From positions 403,102 through 467,101 of the forward strand of contig LSRX01000062.1 in NCBI GenBank assembly GCA_001939145.1: a stretch of 64,000 nt of DNA. The letters are read 5' to 3'. Numbering within the stretch: the first letter of the stretch is position 1; each line of letters opens with the position of its first letter. Source of the DNA: Symbiodinium microadriaticum (Eukaryota > Sar > Dinophyceae > Suessiales > Symbiodiniaceae). Below are positions 8,306-22,700 of this stretch, piece after piece. Both the position numbers and the translations under genes were made by a program. The notes under the pieces are model-generated. The model did no database searches. It had not been told where the DNA came from and was given only the letters and a program-made list of their open reading frames with translations.

Positions 8306-11300
8306 CTGGCGGTTTGGGACTACCCATAGGCCATAGGCCCCTAAGTAGTTCCTTCTTGGGATTACGTTATAGGGTTCTAAACATAAACCATAAAAAGGAA
8401 CTAGGGTTTAGGGAAAGGCCCCTCCAAATTTTCGGAAATATCCTCAACCCTAGGGTTTATAGGGCTCGGGGTTTAGGGCAAACCCTAATCCATCCGGTTC
8501 TGAGCTGAATGAAACACCGGAAGCCTGTCAAGGTCTCCGAGGGTGGGACGGTTTTTTCGGCCGAGGCGTCGGGGATGAGAGCCTCAAGAGCCCCCGCCAC
8601 CCGGTTCTGGCCATCGTTGGACCTGCAAACTTCCCCTAAACCCTATACCCTAAACTCTAAACCCTTAACCTCTAAACCCTTAACCCTAAACTCTAAACCC
8701 TTAACCCTAAATCTAAACCCTAAACTCTAAACCCAAAGCCTTACACTCTGAACCCTAAACCCTAGACTCTAAACCCTAAACTCTGAACTGTTGGGTTTCT
8801 CCAGGCCGCGATCCGAAGGTTCCGACTGTGGACGCCTAGGCGTCATCAAGCGGCTTGCCAGCGACTCCATGTTCTCTGGGCTTAGGGTTTAGAAATAATT
8901 AGGGATTAGCGCTTAGGATTTAGGAATTAGGGTTTAGGAAATTAGGGTTTAGAGATTAGGGCTGAAGGTCCGGTTTTGGCGTCCAGTGGTTCGGGAGTGG
9001 AAAAGTTTCCGTTCTCGCCGCCGCCGGCATTCTGGCGAGCGCATGCCGGGCCTTCGTGACTGAAGTTGGCATGCCGAAGACCACTTGACCTGAACCATAG
9101 TAGTAGTTTTCTACTTTAGAAACCCTACTCTGTACTCTGTATTATGTTTTGCGGTTCAGTGGAAAGAACATGGCTTTGATACTATCACAATCTGACCTTT
9201 TTCGAAAAACTGAATGTGATCTGGATAGGTCCCATCAGATGAGACAGGCATTCCAGCAAGGTCCCGTATGGTCTTGGACGGCTGCGCTACAGTTAAAGCA
9301 TCAACGGACTTAGTGAGTGGGCTAAACACCGGTTGCAAGTAACATCGAGGTCTCAACGATTATAGAAATGTTTTGATGTATTTCACAGCTGTGGTTCTAA
9401 GGAGGAACCCCTAAACTCTAAACCCTAAACTGCCCTAAACCCAATAAGGAACAGTATCAGTATTTCTTCATACTTCGCATCGGCTGCTTGGCCTGGCGAG
9501 GTGCTAACCTGGAAGCTTACTTACTGAGCTGCAAACCTGACGCCGTACCCTATTTAGCGGATCTGGGACTTAGTAACTAGGGTTTAGGGTTTAGGATTTC
9601 GGAAGGATCAGGACCATGGGATATAGTAATTGGGGGTAACTATACGGACAAATACTTACAACACCCATTTATTTTAGGTACATATAACCATACTGACTAA
9701 GTCCCATGATCCTCCAAGTACAGGGGTTCAGAGTACCCACAAATCAAATACGTGGGTTTCGGTTCTGTGGGCTAGTATTTGGGAGTTTATTTCAATCTCC
9801 TTTACGCCCAACTCCTAAACCCTAAACCCCAAAAACCCTGTCACCTAAGCCCGGACTCATCTAACCGCACTGGTTGCGGACTTCTAAGCGAGACGAGGTG
9901 AGCAATGCAATTCCATCCATCGAACCCTGGACCTAAACCCTAAAACGTGAAGCCTAGGGTTCAGGGTCTAGGGTGAAGCCTAAACCTCAACCCTAAACCT
10001 TAAAGCTTTGGCCCAAAAGGACCCGGAAATGACGGGAGATCCTGGTAGATGCGAGCGGAGAAGCGCATCACCGTCCTAGGCTCGAAGATTTGGACCGGTA
10101 GCTGGGACGATATCTGGGGTCGGAACAACGAATCCTGCTAGGTATAAGGGTCCAAGTAGTCCTTATTTATGGTTTTCGGTACCCCAAAAGGCCCCAAAGT
10201 CCTTAAATAATGGGTACTTGGACCCTTAGGGTCCCATGGAACTATGTGCTCGTACCCCCAAAATAGCTCGCAGCAAACGATCTTATAACGTTCACCAACA
10301 CCCTGCTCGAATTATTCAAAGCCCTGCACGACCTAGTAGCCTCAGAAACTCCAAAACCCCCATTAAGGAATGGACCTTAAATCCTTCAATGAAACATAAC
10401 ACACCAATGACTCCACTAATGCTTTAAGGCTGCCTTTGGTTTATGGGCCCTTTTCCAGCTGCAGGGGCTGCTGATTTAAGGGACTGGAGTCTATGGGGCA
10501 GTTTGGGGTTCGCGGCTCAGTTTGGAGGAAGCGGGCGTTCGGTTCCATAGGGCTCTAAGTACCTGCATGGGGGGGCTTCTTTTAAAGGCTCCTATTAAAG
10601 GAACCCTAAAGGGAAATTCAAAGGAACCCTTAGGGGGGGGATACTTTCCGAAACCATGATAAGCATTCGTATTCTTGAAGCCCTGCTTCGTACTTCGTAG
10701 GTACTTGGGACCTTGTGGCTGTGGTGGTAGGTCTAAGGGCTTCCATGGACGTTTGTGGTTCGGGCTTCTTTAGAGCTTTGATTTCGGGGCTGGGGCTGGC
10801 AGGGCGTGTTTCGGCTTTGAGGTTTAGATTAAGGTTTAGGGTTTAGGGTTTAGGGGTTTAGGATGTAATTAAGGTTGTGGATGTAGGTGTCAAATCCGCT
10901 GGTGGACTGCAGAGAGAACTCGAAGCGACATTACGGAACCAATCCGCTCTTTAGTGCGATCCTTGTAGCAGAACTGTAGCTCAAATATAAAAACCCATCA
11001 GCGGACTAAACTGCATGCAACCCCAAGACCCTACGCCAAACCAACCCAAAACCTAACACATTGGGACCCTCAGCCCTGCACCAGTCTTTCTAAGGTAGGG
11101 GTCTTAATAATTAGAATCGTGCTTTGGGGTCTGGTATACTATAGTTATACTACGGCACCCCCCCCAAAAAAAAAAAAACTATTCTAATTATTAAGGCCCT
11201 TTCATTATGCAGCCTGCGGCACAGGTTTCTCACACCCCTTCCCGAGCTGCGCAGAATGCGCGGTGGGTTTATGGTAACCCAGCGGGTCCGAATACCCAAC

Positions 11301-13676
11301 TAGTAGGGATTGGCGTAGGGTTTCAGGCACCAGAAACCCATTCAATCTAAGATAGGGGACTTAATTTTTAGAAGAGGGCTTTGGGGTATTTTGTGCTTTA
11401 ACGATAACCAGGAACCCTAAAATAGTATTGGTAGTTACTTAGGCCCTCAAGGTCAAGGAACTCTAGAAACAGCCACGCTACATAGTAAACCCGAAAAAGT
11501 TGGATACGGGGTTAAGGACAGTTAGTGCTGGGGTTCCCTATACATTCCTCTTTACAATTATGAGGCCTATTGGGGGTTTCCTTCTACAGTACTTCGGGGG
11601 AAAGCAGACGAGACTTCGGACACGACCTCTGTGAATATCCGGTTTCGGCGGTCGCCTCAGAGAAGCTCGCTGGTCGGAGGGAAACCCTAAAAACCGTAAA
11701 CCTTATAAACCCTAAAAACTGTCAACCCTAAACCCTAGACCCTAAACCCTAAACCCTAAACCTTAAACCCTATTAAACCCTATAATTACCGGCGTTGGCT
11801 CCTAAGCTTACGGGAGACTCAAAGCCAGAGGTTGGCTTCAAGAAGGGCTCGGGTGCCTTCCGGAAATTCGAGACCCTGACGCCCGTAAACCCTAAACCCT
11901 AAACCCCAAACCCTGAACCCTAAACCCTCAACCCTGAACCCTAAACCCCAAACCCTGAACCCTGAACCCTAAATCCTAAACCCCAAACCCTGGACCCTAA
12001 ACCCTAAACCCTGCTTAGACAAGACTCCCAATTCTGAATGCCTGGATCTGTCTGTAGCACCCTGAACATCCCTGAACAGTGTCTCTCAGTATCGAAGCTC
12101 TGCGCCTACATCTGAACCCTATCCCCTGCGCAATCTGATGCAAAATGCTCCGTTTCAGACGAAGCCTAACTAATCCAAAACTCAAACCCCCCAAAAACCC
12201 AAAACCTAAGCTTTACACCCCCCAAAAAACCCTAAACCCTAACCCCTAAACCCCTAAACCCCTAAACCCTAAACCCTAAAACCCTGAGAAGCTTTCACCC
12301 TTCGGATGTCCAGGCGTCGTGTGCGCGGCACCGAAAATCTCGGCGACGGGAGCGCGGAGATGCTCCTCCAGCTCACCTTCCCAAAGGCTCCATGTAGCTT
12401 CATAGTAGATACTTAGGCCTGAAAGTACCTATATAGGGACCCCTTTAAGGCTTAAGTAGCTACTATAAAGGTACATGGAGCCTTTGGGCTTCCGAACCCT
12501 AGGTACGACGGGATACTAAGCGCGGGACGAAAAACACTTCTGGGAGAGCGATTGCCTGAGCATTGCGGGCAAGGCAGACTGCCGCATTGGCATGATGCGC
12601 CGGTCCCATCCACCAATACAGAGGCCTTGATAACTACCGAAACTATTTTTTGGGGGGGGACTCCTTATTAGCATTATTGTATATTTATTCCAAAACCCTA
12701 CTGCAACCAATAACGCCCCTATATATTACAGTATGCAAAGCTAACCTAGCTTAAAAGCCTCAGCCCCAAACCCCAAACCTCCCGTTACCCTAAACCTAAG
12801 CATCCTATCTCCCCCCCCTGGGTTTAGGGTTTAGGGTTTAGGAAACCCCCCCAAAAATCTTGGAAAACCCCCCATCGCCCCCCACCGAAATTGAAACACA
12901 ATTCACTATCGGATAGTACAGTGGCTAAACCTCAATATCCGGAGACCCGGAACTCCAGAAATAGAAAACAAAAAAACCCAAAAACCTAGACAGGGACTGA
13001 AGCCCAAACTCTAAAAAAGCACCTAAACCATCCTGAACCCTAAACATCCCCTAAACCCTGAACCCTTAGAACCCGGAAGCCCCGAAGGGGCCCGCCTTCC
13101 GTGAGGAACTTTAGGGCCACTTCTGTCAGTGCCTGTCGGGGTCTTCCCCCAAGGCTCCACACAGAACAAGTTGATACCCCAGATTATGGAATTAGGTCCC
13201 AAAAGACCATCCTTACCATGGTTTTGAGGACATAATTCCATAATAGTAGTATGTATGGACCCTATTGATACTGCTCCTTAAGGGGGATACGACTCCTTAA
13301 GGGTCCAGGCACCCAAATAATGGTGTCTTAGGTCCTAAAAGCTACACCCAGACTGGCAGATTACCCGGTAGTTGGAGTAGCTACGGAGAAAAAACTGTGA
13401 ACGTCTATTTCATGATGGCTCCTTTAAGGCATAAGTCCCCCCTACTCACAAAAAAAGCATGGAAGTATGGTAGGTACTCCAGAACCCAGAGAAGTACTCT
13501 AGATTCCAGTTTATACAGATATACTGACATACTACCTGTCTTCTGGGACTCTTGCCGAAACTTCACAGAGATATTTGTCGGCTTGCGATTAGTAACACTG
13601 CAAGACTCAAAACGGGTCTGTGTGTTATTATTATTGTTATTATTATTATTACTATTATATATATATATATAAACAC

Positions 13677-13707
<31 letters not shown>

Positions 13708-13766
13708 TGTATGTATGTATGCGTGTACGGGAAATGGGAAAATTAATGAACAAATGATAAATAAAA

Positions 13767-13799
<33 letters not shown>

Positions 13800-16700
13800 C
13801 TATTTGTATGCACAATGCCTGTGTTGGGGTCCTATACATACTGTCAAGCTTCGGGCTATTATGCACGAGTGTCAGGGTAAAGATCAAGGTTTCTAGACTC
13901 TGTGTAGAGGGATGCTTGCAGGCTTTCCTAGCGCGATGCATAACTGGTTTGCACAGCATTCTTCTTGATGGCTTGTCCACGGGTCTTGGCTGGAGGGTGC
14001 AGCTATTGCTTGACAAACAAGGCAGAGAAACCTAAGAAAGCCAGAGATGAATGTGGGGATAGCCTTTAGCCTTTGGGATGAAACCCTACTTACAACTTGG
14101 GGAATGTTTCGGGCGTACTTTACATGATCATAACATTACTTGTTGTCGTGGTCGTAGTACTGCGCCTCAAGCGCAAGCAGAAACTGAACCGCCTAAATGC
14201 CCAAATTAATATGTGCGTAAACATATCTATATACAAATGTTTACACACGCACAAACTTAGATATAATCGCCTCAATGATGTCACGAAGGTTCAGGGGGGT
14301 ATACGATTTTGCGTATTATTGACTGTATTGATATTTTCGCATGATTCTTTTAAGGACTTTAAGGGAATCCTCTAGTGAATCCTGAAGCCCTCATCTCCGG
14401 ATTGAGGGCCTTAGCGTGTCAGGGTTTAGGGGACGCCAAACCCTAAACCCTAAAGCCCTAAACCCTTATAAACCCTAAGCCCTAAGCCATAAACCCCTAA
14501 CCCCTAAACCCGAAAGCTCTAAACCCCTTTAAACCCTACACCACAAAACCCTACACCCTAAACCCCTAAACCCTGAACCCTCTGAAGCCCCTAAACCCTA
14601 AAGCCCAAAACCCCTTTCAACCCTGAACCCTCTGAAGCACCAGGCCCCAAACGCGAGCCTCTGCAGGCCACGGGAGAAGCCAAATAGCCGTGGTGCAGCT
14701 GACAAGCGACGGGTACATTCCTTGGAAACCGGCAGGGTCCGGCTTTCCCAAAGGCTCCATGTACCTTTATAGTAGATACTTGAGCCTTAAAGGGGTCCCT
14801 GCATAGGTACTTTAAGGCCTAAGTTGCTACTATGAAGGTAAATGGAGCCTTTGGGTTTATGGACTCCTTCAAGAAGGGCTTAGGGGTCCTTAAGGGTTCC
14901 TTTTAAAGGGGCCCTAGTACCAGGGTTTCTTGATCAGGTTCCCTTACTATACGTTTAGGGTTTAGGGGTTTAGGGTGTAAGCTTTCGGTCCCGTAGCTAA
15001 AGCGAATAGAAGGCTTCGGGGTTGCACCGACGCAGTTGGGTTTTTTAGTGTCGGGGGTAGGCTTTCGGGGGCTTGGATGCCACGTCGGGCTGTGTTGTTC
15101 AGGATCCGGAATAAGGTTCCCAGAGACTCCCCCTAAACCCTGAACCCCAATATGCCTTAAATCAGGATCCCCTGTTAAGCGAGCTCGTGCTAACGTCCCT
15201 GACCCTAGTTTGAAGCAGGTTGTGTACCTTGAAGGATCTTGAGGCATAGAAAACCCTAAACCCCTAAACCCCCTAAACCCCTCAACCCCTAAACCCTACA
15301 GACCCTAAGCCCTGAAAAAGGGGGTCTCAAAACGGACAGGACAGGTGGCGGCAGTAGTCGCGGAAGTTGTTGCCGATGTAAGACATGCAGAAGACCTCTG
15401 CTTGGGCTCGGGGGGGCTTAAGGAAATTACAGGTGCGGAGTTTAGGGTATATAGGGCTTCTATAAGGCTCCTAAAACGGTAACTACCCACCTGAAAATGT
15501 CCTAGATAGGGGGGCCTAGGGAATTCGGGAAGTCGGGCTTCAGGGCTAAACCCTTAAGCCCTTAAGCCCTAAAGCCCTATAAAACCCTAAAGCACTGAAA
15601 GCCCTAAAAGCCCTAACACCGAAAACTTTAGAGGTTCAGAGTCCGGGGCTTTCAAAAGATTAGAGTTTGCAGTTCGGGCTCTGGGGTTGGGAGCCTAGAG
15701 GTTTACTCGGGATGTGTAGGGTCTAGGGTCTACCTTTCACCTACCAAAACCTACGTCCTTGTAGGGCCCCTATAAAACCCCATGTTAGGGTGTGTAGTAA
15801 GAACCTCCCCAAAAAATGCTTTGAGGAAGCTCCAGGTAGGGTTTAGATTAGACGACTTCGGGCTCTCGAGATTGAGGGCTTTGTGCTTTGGAGTTCAAGG
15901 CGATCTCCGATCCTCGATTCTATCAGGTTTGCCGCTTTTGGAGGCTCGGGTCAGGGTTTAGGGTTTAGGGTTTAGGTTTCGGGGCTCTGGGTTGAATTCT
16001 TGAATCTACACAATGCCGACTGTCAGTATGAATTCTGCAGAGGCCTAAACACGTAAAAATAGAGTGTGGGGGCCTTTATCATGCAGGGCAAGGAATCAGG
16101 AACCCTGAGCATTGGTCGAGAACCTATATAGCTTCGAAGTTTGTTCGGACCACTTAGAATTGAACTCCAGCATAACCCAGGTCCAGAACCACGAAAACTT
16201 CTGAGCTTGGCATTTCAGAGCTTAAGGTTTATGCCGCCTCAACAGCAGTGGAAGGACATCCCCTAACTCCAACTCGTGAATCTCGCAAGCCCAACCCTAA
16301 ATAACCCTTAAAGTCCTAAACCCAAACCCCTGCCCCTCAACCCTAGACCCTAAACCCTAAAACTTAAAATCCTAAACCCTAGACCCCTTCACCCCCCTTA
16401 ATCCCGGCTAGGAAGCGATGTGCAGGTTCGTTCGCACCCGGGAGATGAAGAAGTCGTACATGGCTTCCGCTGTCTGGTTGATCTTCTGCTCCTGGGACAG
16501 AACAGGAATCCGGTAACGGTTTAGGGTTTAGGGTTTCGGGTTTGGGGTTTTGGGGTTTAAGGTTTAGGGTGTAGGGTTTAGGGTTTCGGGTTTGGGGTTC
16601 GGGGTTTAGGGTTTAAGGTTTAGGGTTTAGCGATCTATGCAGTTTGATATGGTGCATAAGACTTCTTGCAAAGGCTTGTGCTTTGAAATGTAGGCTGTGG

Positions 16701-19700
16701 AATGGATGCCTGAACACTTTAGGGAACTCCGTAGTTGTAGTACCCTTGCCGCAGCCTTACAGGAACCCCGATATAGCACCCTTATCGTACCCTTAACGGA
16801 ACCCTCTGTTCGCACCCTTGTAGTGGCCTCAGGGGCTCCCTTTAGGAGGATAGACGTCACTTAGGGGCGACGCCGGTTTAGGGTTTAGGGTTTAGGGAGG
16901 ATCGAAAGGCCCGCCTACCATCAGACCGAATCTAAAGATCCCTGTGAGGGTCCACTTGAGGGAACCCTGAACCCTAAAGCCTCGGTAAAGTCTAGGGAGC
17001 CCTTAAAGGAGCCTTTGAGGAACCTCCAAAGCAAACCCATAAAGGAGTGCCTAAGTGTAGAAATTCGTGGGGTTTCGGTCCGAAATACTGCACTGGGTTT
17101 AGGGTTTAGGGTTTTCAGGTCTCGGTTTAGGGTTTAGGGTTTTCAGGTCTGGGTTTAGGGTTGAGGGTTTTCAGGTCTAGGTCTGGGTTTAGGGCTTAAA
17201 AACCGCAAAGTGCTCCTTGGCCGCCTTCTCCAAGCCGCTGCGGATGGTCCCAAGCCTTGTGACTTACTAAGCCACTAGCCAACAACCGGTTTAGGGTCCA
17301 GGGTTTTAGGGTTTAGGGTTTTAGGGTTTAGGAACAACCTGAGATTACCCAGCATCCTGTGACAAAACAGCTCAGCCCACCCTATTCCCGGTTTACGGTA
17401 AGCGAAGCATCAACTTCTTGCAGGAATCCTTTCTTTCAGCCAGAGCACCTCGCCTGACAATCGTTCAAGCAAACCCTGAGAGGCCTGCTCCTTCCTGACC
17501 TTCATGTAAACCAAAAGACTGCCAGAAAACCTCCAGGTACCAGGTCTGCAGTACAAACCGTATCCCAAAGGCCGTAAAGTCCTGCTGGAGAGAGGAAACG
17601 GAACTCAACATTCTCGGCCGTAAGACAACCTAAACCACAAAAGTCACTTCAGCCTAAACATCCCTACAAACCTCAAACTCTAGACCTAACAGCCCAACCC
17701 CTCAAAAAGCGGCCTTGGCCCGATGCAAGGTTAGCAAGTGTGCTGCATGGTGGCCGCTTGATGATTGAAGTTGAGCTTTATGTACAGAAAATATCCATGG
17801 CTCCAAGTAACTGCTGTATTTGGGTGACCAATACCCTAGAGTTTCAGGGGCCATAGCCGACATGCATGATGAAAGGATCCCGAAAGGGGTGGGCACGGAT
17901 CGAATGAAATAACCGTAAGCCTCATACCCACAGCGTCTGAATCCTATACTAAGGCCACGAAAAGAAACCATCACGCACAACAGCAGTGCATCACACAAAG
18001 TCCCCGTGGCTCATCGCTGGTGAACAGGTTCGGCACCTGTCGCCATGCGCTGCCACGGCTTGAGGGCTTCAGCCATGAGGGTTTGGCAGATTTGGGTTCC
18101 GAACTCGAAGCTCTAAACCCTATATGCATGGTTCAGTAAAGCCTCAAGGTCCCGATATCGCCTAGTTACTCAGCTTTTTCGAACCTTGCCCTTACCTTCA
18201 GCTTCAGCCGGATCCGCCAAAACTACACGCACCGAACAAGTCTAAAGCTCAACGACCGTGCTAACTTGAAGGGTCGTGGGATGTACTAAGCGGTTACAAG
18301 TGAAGCTGAAACTGCAGGCCACTTATGGTCCGAAGTATATAGCCTCTTTCATGGCTGAATCTTCCATGATTCTTCAATCTAGCACCATAGACGCTAAACC
18401 GTAAACCCTAAACCCTAGACCCTAAACCTACAAAGATCCGGATCTAGGTCCTCGGCGGCTAGAAGATTAGTGTGTGGAAGTCTGGGAGGAGGGGGGCATA
18501 GTATGTATATGCATGTATGCAAGTATTAATGCAAACTCTGTCTGCATGAGTGTATGTTCGTGTGTATGTATGCATGCATGCATGCATGCATGCATGCATG
18601 CATGCATGCATGCATGTGTGTGTGTGTGTCTGCGTGCAGATTATAGACTACATTCTTGCGCACCTCGCCACTGGAGAGCATGTTGGCCACATCTTCCAGG
18701 AAGCTTTCCTCCACAATCTCCGTGTCCTCGGGCTTCGGGGCTACAGGGGTACTTGGTTTGAGGGCAAGAGTTTTGAAGCTATGTAGGGTATATATGTTAT
18801 ATAAGGCAGGTCCCTGCCGTATGGTTTTGGGGCACAAGATGATTTCGAATAATGGGATGACGGCTGTTTCGGTTTCGGTATGCGGAGTCGGAGTCAGAGT
18901 CCGAGGTCGGGGTCCACAAGAGTTTGAGGACGAATCATGGACGGTAACCATGCATGGCTGTAAACACTTACTCAGAGGGTCCATACACACTACCATTGTG
19001 GAATTAGGCGGCAGAAGACCATCCTTACAGTGGGTTTGCGGGACCTACGTCCAGACTAGTAGTATATGTGGGCCCTCTTGGTTAGGTTCACACGTACATG
19101 CCGTAACCTCAGGTCCTTCAGCCACCCGAAAAAAACGGTTGCGTCAATATGGTGTGCGTGTGTGTCGCTTGTACAAAAGGTCATGTAACGACTCCATTTC
19201 TTATGGCCCCCTTCAGCCGCACTTGGAGCGCCCACTTCAGACTTTGCAACCTCGAAGCCCTAAACCCTCATAAGCGCCCTAAAATCCCCGAAAGTTCAAG
19301 AATCCGAAACCCCAAATGCCCCGCCCTGAAGCCCTAAAACCCCCAAAACCCTGCACACCTGAAGCTCTAAGATCGTAAACCCTAAACCCTAAACCCTAAG
19401 CGGGGTTTAGGGTTTAGGGTCTTAAACCGCTAGAGCTCCAAAATTCCTAAACCCCCAGAGCTCCAAAAATCCTAGACCCTCAACCACTGGAGCTCTAAAA
19501 TTACTAAACCCTCAACCATATAAAAAAAGAACCCTAAAAAAAGACGAAAGCTCTCTACACCCCCCAAAAAAAACGGCCCCAGGCGCCGAGAAGAGGAAGG
19601 TCATCGCCTGGTTCTTCACGCCGGTGAGCTCCTAGGGCTGTTTTATGAGACCCTCATTTAGGGCTTATAGGGTTTGGGGATATTTAGGGTTTAGGGTTTC

Positions 19701-22700
19701 GGGTTTTAGGGTTTGGGGATATTTAGGGTTTTAGCGGTTTAGGGTTTAGGGTTTAGTCTGTTCTTTGTCCTTTTGCGCCCGCCTGATCCGACGAGCTGCC
19801 AGGCATCTAGGCCAGGAGACCCTCGTGGCACTTACGCATAGGCCCCTAAGTAGTTCCTTTAATTTTTGGGATTACCTTATAGGATTCTAAATATGAACCA
19901 CAAAAACGGAACTATTTAGGGGCCAGGCCCAGCTCATTTTGGTTTGCATATGTTGGTTAGGGTTACCTGGGGATCCAAAAACCTACCGTTTGAAGGTTTA
20001 AGGGTTTAGGGTTTGGGGTTGGGGATCCAAAAACCTACCGTTTGAAGGGTTCTACCCTCTAACTAGGGGGTCATACCTACTATTTTGTAGGGATTGGGGT
20101 CACCGCTAGGGTTTAGAGTCTTAGGGCCTCGGGAATTTGCAGTTCAGGTTGAGGGAGAAAGGTTTAGCGTTGAAAACCCGAAGCCCTAAAGATTGGCTGG
20201 CGTGATGGATGCCATTTCGCGAGGGCTAGGGCGTCGCATGAAACACCTCAAACTCTAAACGGTTTGGGGTTTAGGGCCTTAGCCCCCACCGCACCGCATC
20301 CCCCCGACTCTAAACAAAAAAACGGACACGAGAAAACCGCGCGGGCTCGTAAAGGCTCTCAAGCCCTTAAACCCTAAACCCTAAAAGCGAAAGCTACGAC
20401 AGAACAGCCTGGGGCTCACGAAGGTCCTAAAAGCACCAAAACACCAAAACCCCAAACTCAAGAAACAAGGCTACGACAAAGCAGGGAAGGCTCATAAAGA
20501 CGCTTCATGTCATCCAAGAAGGCCTGGTGCTTGTACCTGGGTATTCGGAGATTTGGGTTTTGGGGTTGAGGTGTTCACAAAGGTTTAGGGTTTAGGGCTT
20601 GTAGGTGGTTGGTTGGTTCAGGGTGGTAGGTTTATAGTAAGCCCCAAAAAGTTGGAAACCGCATTAAGGACAATTTGTGCTGGGATTCCCTATGCACTCC
20701 TCTTAACAATTAATCAAATTGGGTTTCCAACTGTTGGGCTTCTACTATAGGGCTGTCGGCGATTCGGGCTGTAGGGTGTTAGGCTTTGGGGGATGAGGGT
20801 TTAGGATTTTGGAGGCTGGAATATGGGAGCGGAGCTGAGCTGCTGGGGCTTTGGAGCTTGGTGTTCTGGGTTTGGGGGGGGTAGGGATTCGGGTTTAGGG
20901 TTTAGGGATTAGGGATTCGGGCTTTTGGGTGTCAGGGGGTCAGTCAACTAAAGCTTATAATCCGAAGGAATTCACAACTACTGCTGTCATCCTGCGCCGA
21001 GGGCAGAGGCTGAAACCATCCGGGACGTAAGCGCGCTTTTTTTTAGGAGTTAGGATTAGGGGGACCCTTGGGGAAGGTCCCCATTAAGAGAGCCACATGT
21101 AGGGTTCAGAAGGGTCACCTTTAAGGGGTCTCCCTAATACTACCTATAGGACTTTTTAATCTTCCATCAGCAGCTTAAGCTTATCATCTTTCCTAGCGAT
21201 GCCGGAGACCTTCTGTGTCTATGAATTACCCTATAACTCCCGGCGGGCGGCTGCTTGGTGATCTCGATAGAGAAGCACTTGTAGAAGGCTAGGTATGAAG
21301 CCAGTCGGGTTTGACAGTGCCGGCCCGAACCACCGACGCCAATCAGAAGCGCATTTCCCTGGCGAAGCAGACTTGGGCTTAGGCGAGTGTACCTTAAAAC
21401 CCCAAAAACCTGCTGTTTTTCTAGTAACCCCCAAAAAACCCTTNGGACGATCCCGAAGAAGCTAGGTTTAACAGGGTTCAGGTAGTGTTTCGGGCCTAGG
21501 GAAAGCCGCGAAGCTCAACATTTTCCTGTCGACATTCGTAGGGTTTAGGGTTTAGGGCTTAGGGGGGGTCTGTTCTCTCTGTTCTTGTCATGTGGAGGCC
21601 TTCATAATTGGAATAGGGTTTTGGGATCCGTTTTCTGCACATTTATAATAAGGAACCCTCCCATAATAACATAGGTAACAATTGAGGCCCCTATTGTTGG
21701 GGCTTCGGGGTTGAGGAGTTTAGCGATTCTACCGTGGCTAGCTAGCAAAAGGGTCCAAGTACCGTGTTTGGGCCCCAAAAGCATATACTATACTCTTACG
21801 TGGACCCTTCGGGTCAGCAAAAGATCAGCATCAAATTAGCACGGACACGCGAGCACAGCTGTCCCAAAACAAAACCAGCAAGCAGCACGCACCCTTGAAA
21901 CCGTAACCGCAAGCCGCAATCTCGATGTCCTGAAGACCACAAACAAACACCTAGGCTCGAACCTCGAAAGCAACAAACGAAACAGATACAAGCTCTATAA
22001 AGCACACATGACCCTAAACTTTTGAGCCCCGAACCCTAGACTATAAACCCCGAGGTTCTAGTAACACGAATCCCGGTCCATCAAACCGAAGTCGGTCAAC
22101 TGCACCCCAAAACTCTGACCGACAAAAAAATCCCCACAGACTCCAAACCCCCTCTATTGAGGAATATACCTGAAAATAGGATCGAAGCCCTGGTAAACAG
22201 TTTTGAGGTATACTCCTGAATTAAAAGGTGTTGGAGTCTCTGATTCTATACACAACCGAAAAAGCCCACCAAATCCGCAAAAAAAACCCTGGCCATTCGC
22301 TGACCTGTGGTTGCTTCAGGATGCGCAGAATCTTGCAACAGATCTCCACGGCCTGTTGGTAGTTGGCGACTTAGGACTTGGGGCGTGAGATTTGGTTTTA
22401 GGGTTTAGGGTTTAGGCTTACCCTAAGGGTCCAAGGGACCCAATATTTATGTACTCGGGTGTGGGACAGTGGTTCTGTAAGTTGCAACTTTGGAGAGTAT
22501 ATGATAATTAGGTACTCGAAGGTAGGGTTTATTAACAATCGAGGCTTTCTGAGGCTTACCAACTTAGTTTCGGGTTGCAGGGCTGAAGAAATGCGCTAGG
22601 TGGCCCCATGGCATGTGTGTATATACATACACAGTCATACACACACACATATATATATATAGATGTATGTATGTATGTATGTATGTATGTATGTATGTAT

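Noticed and set aside
13405..14035. 200-aa and 118-aa ORFs over the 13.6-13.8 kb region
   Set aside because: Produced by translating GTAT and TA microsatellites (Tyr/Ile/Val/Cys/Met runs).
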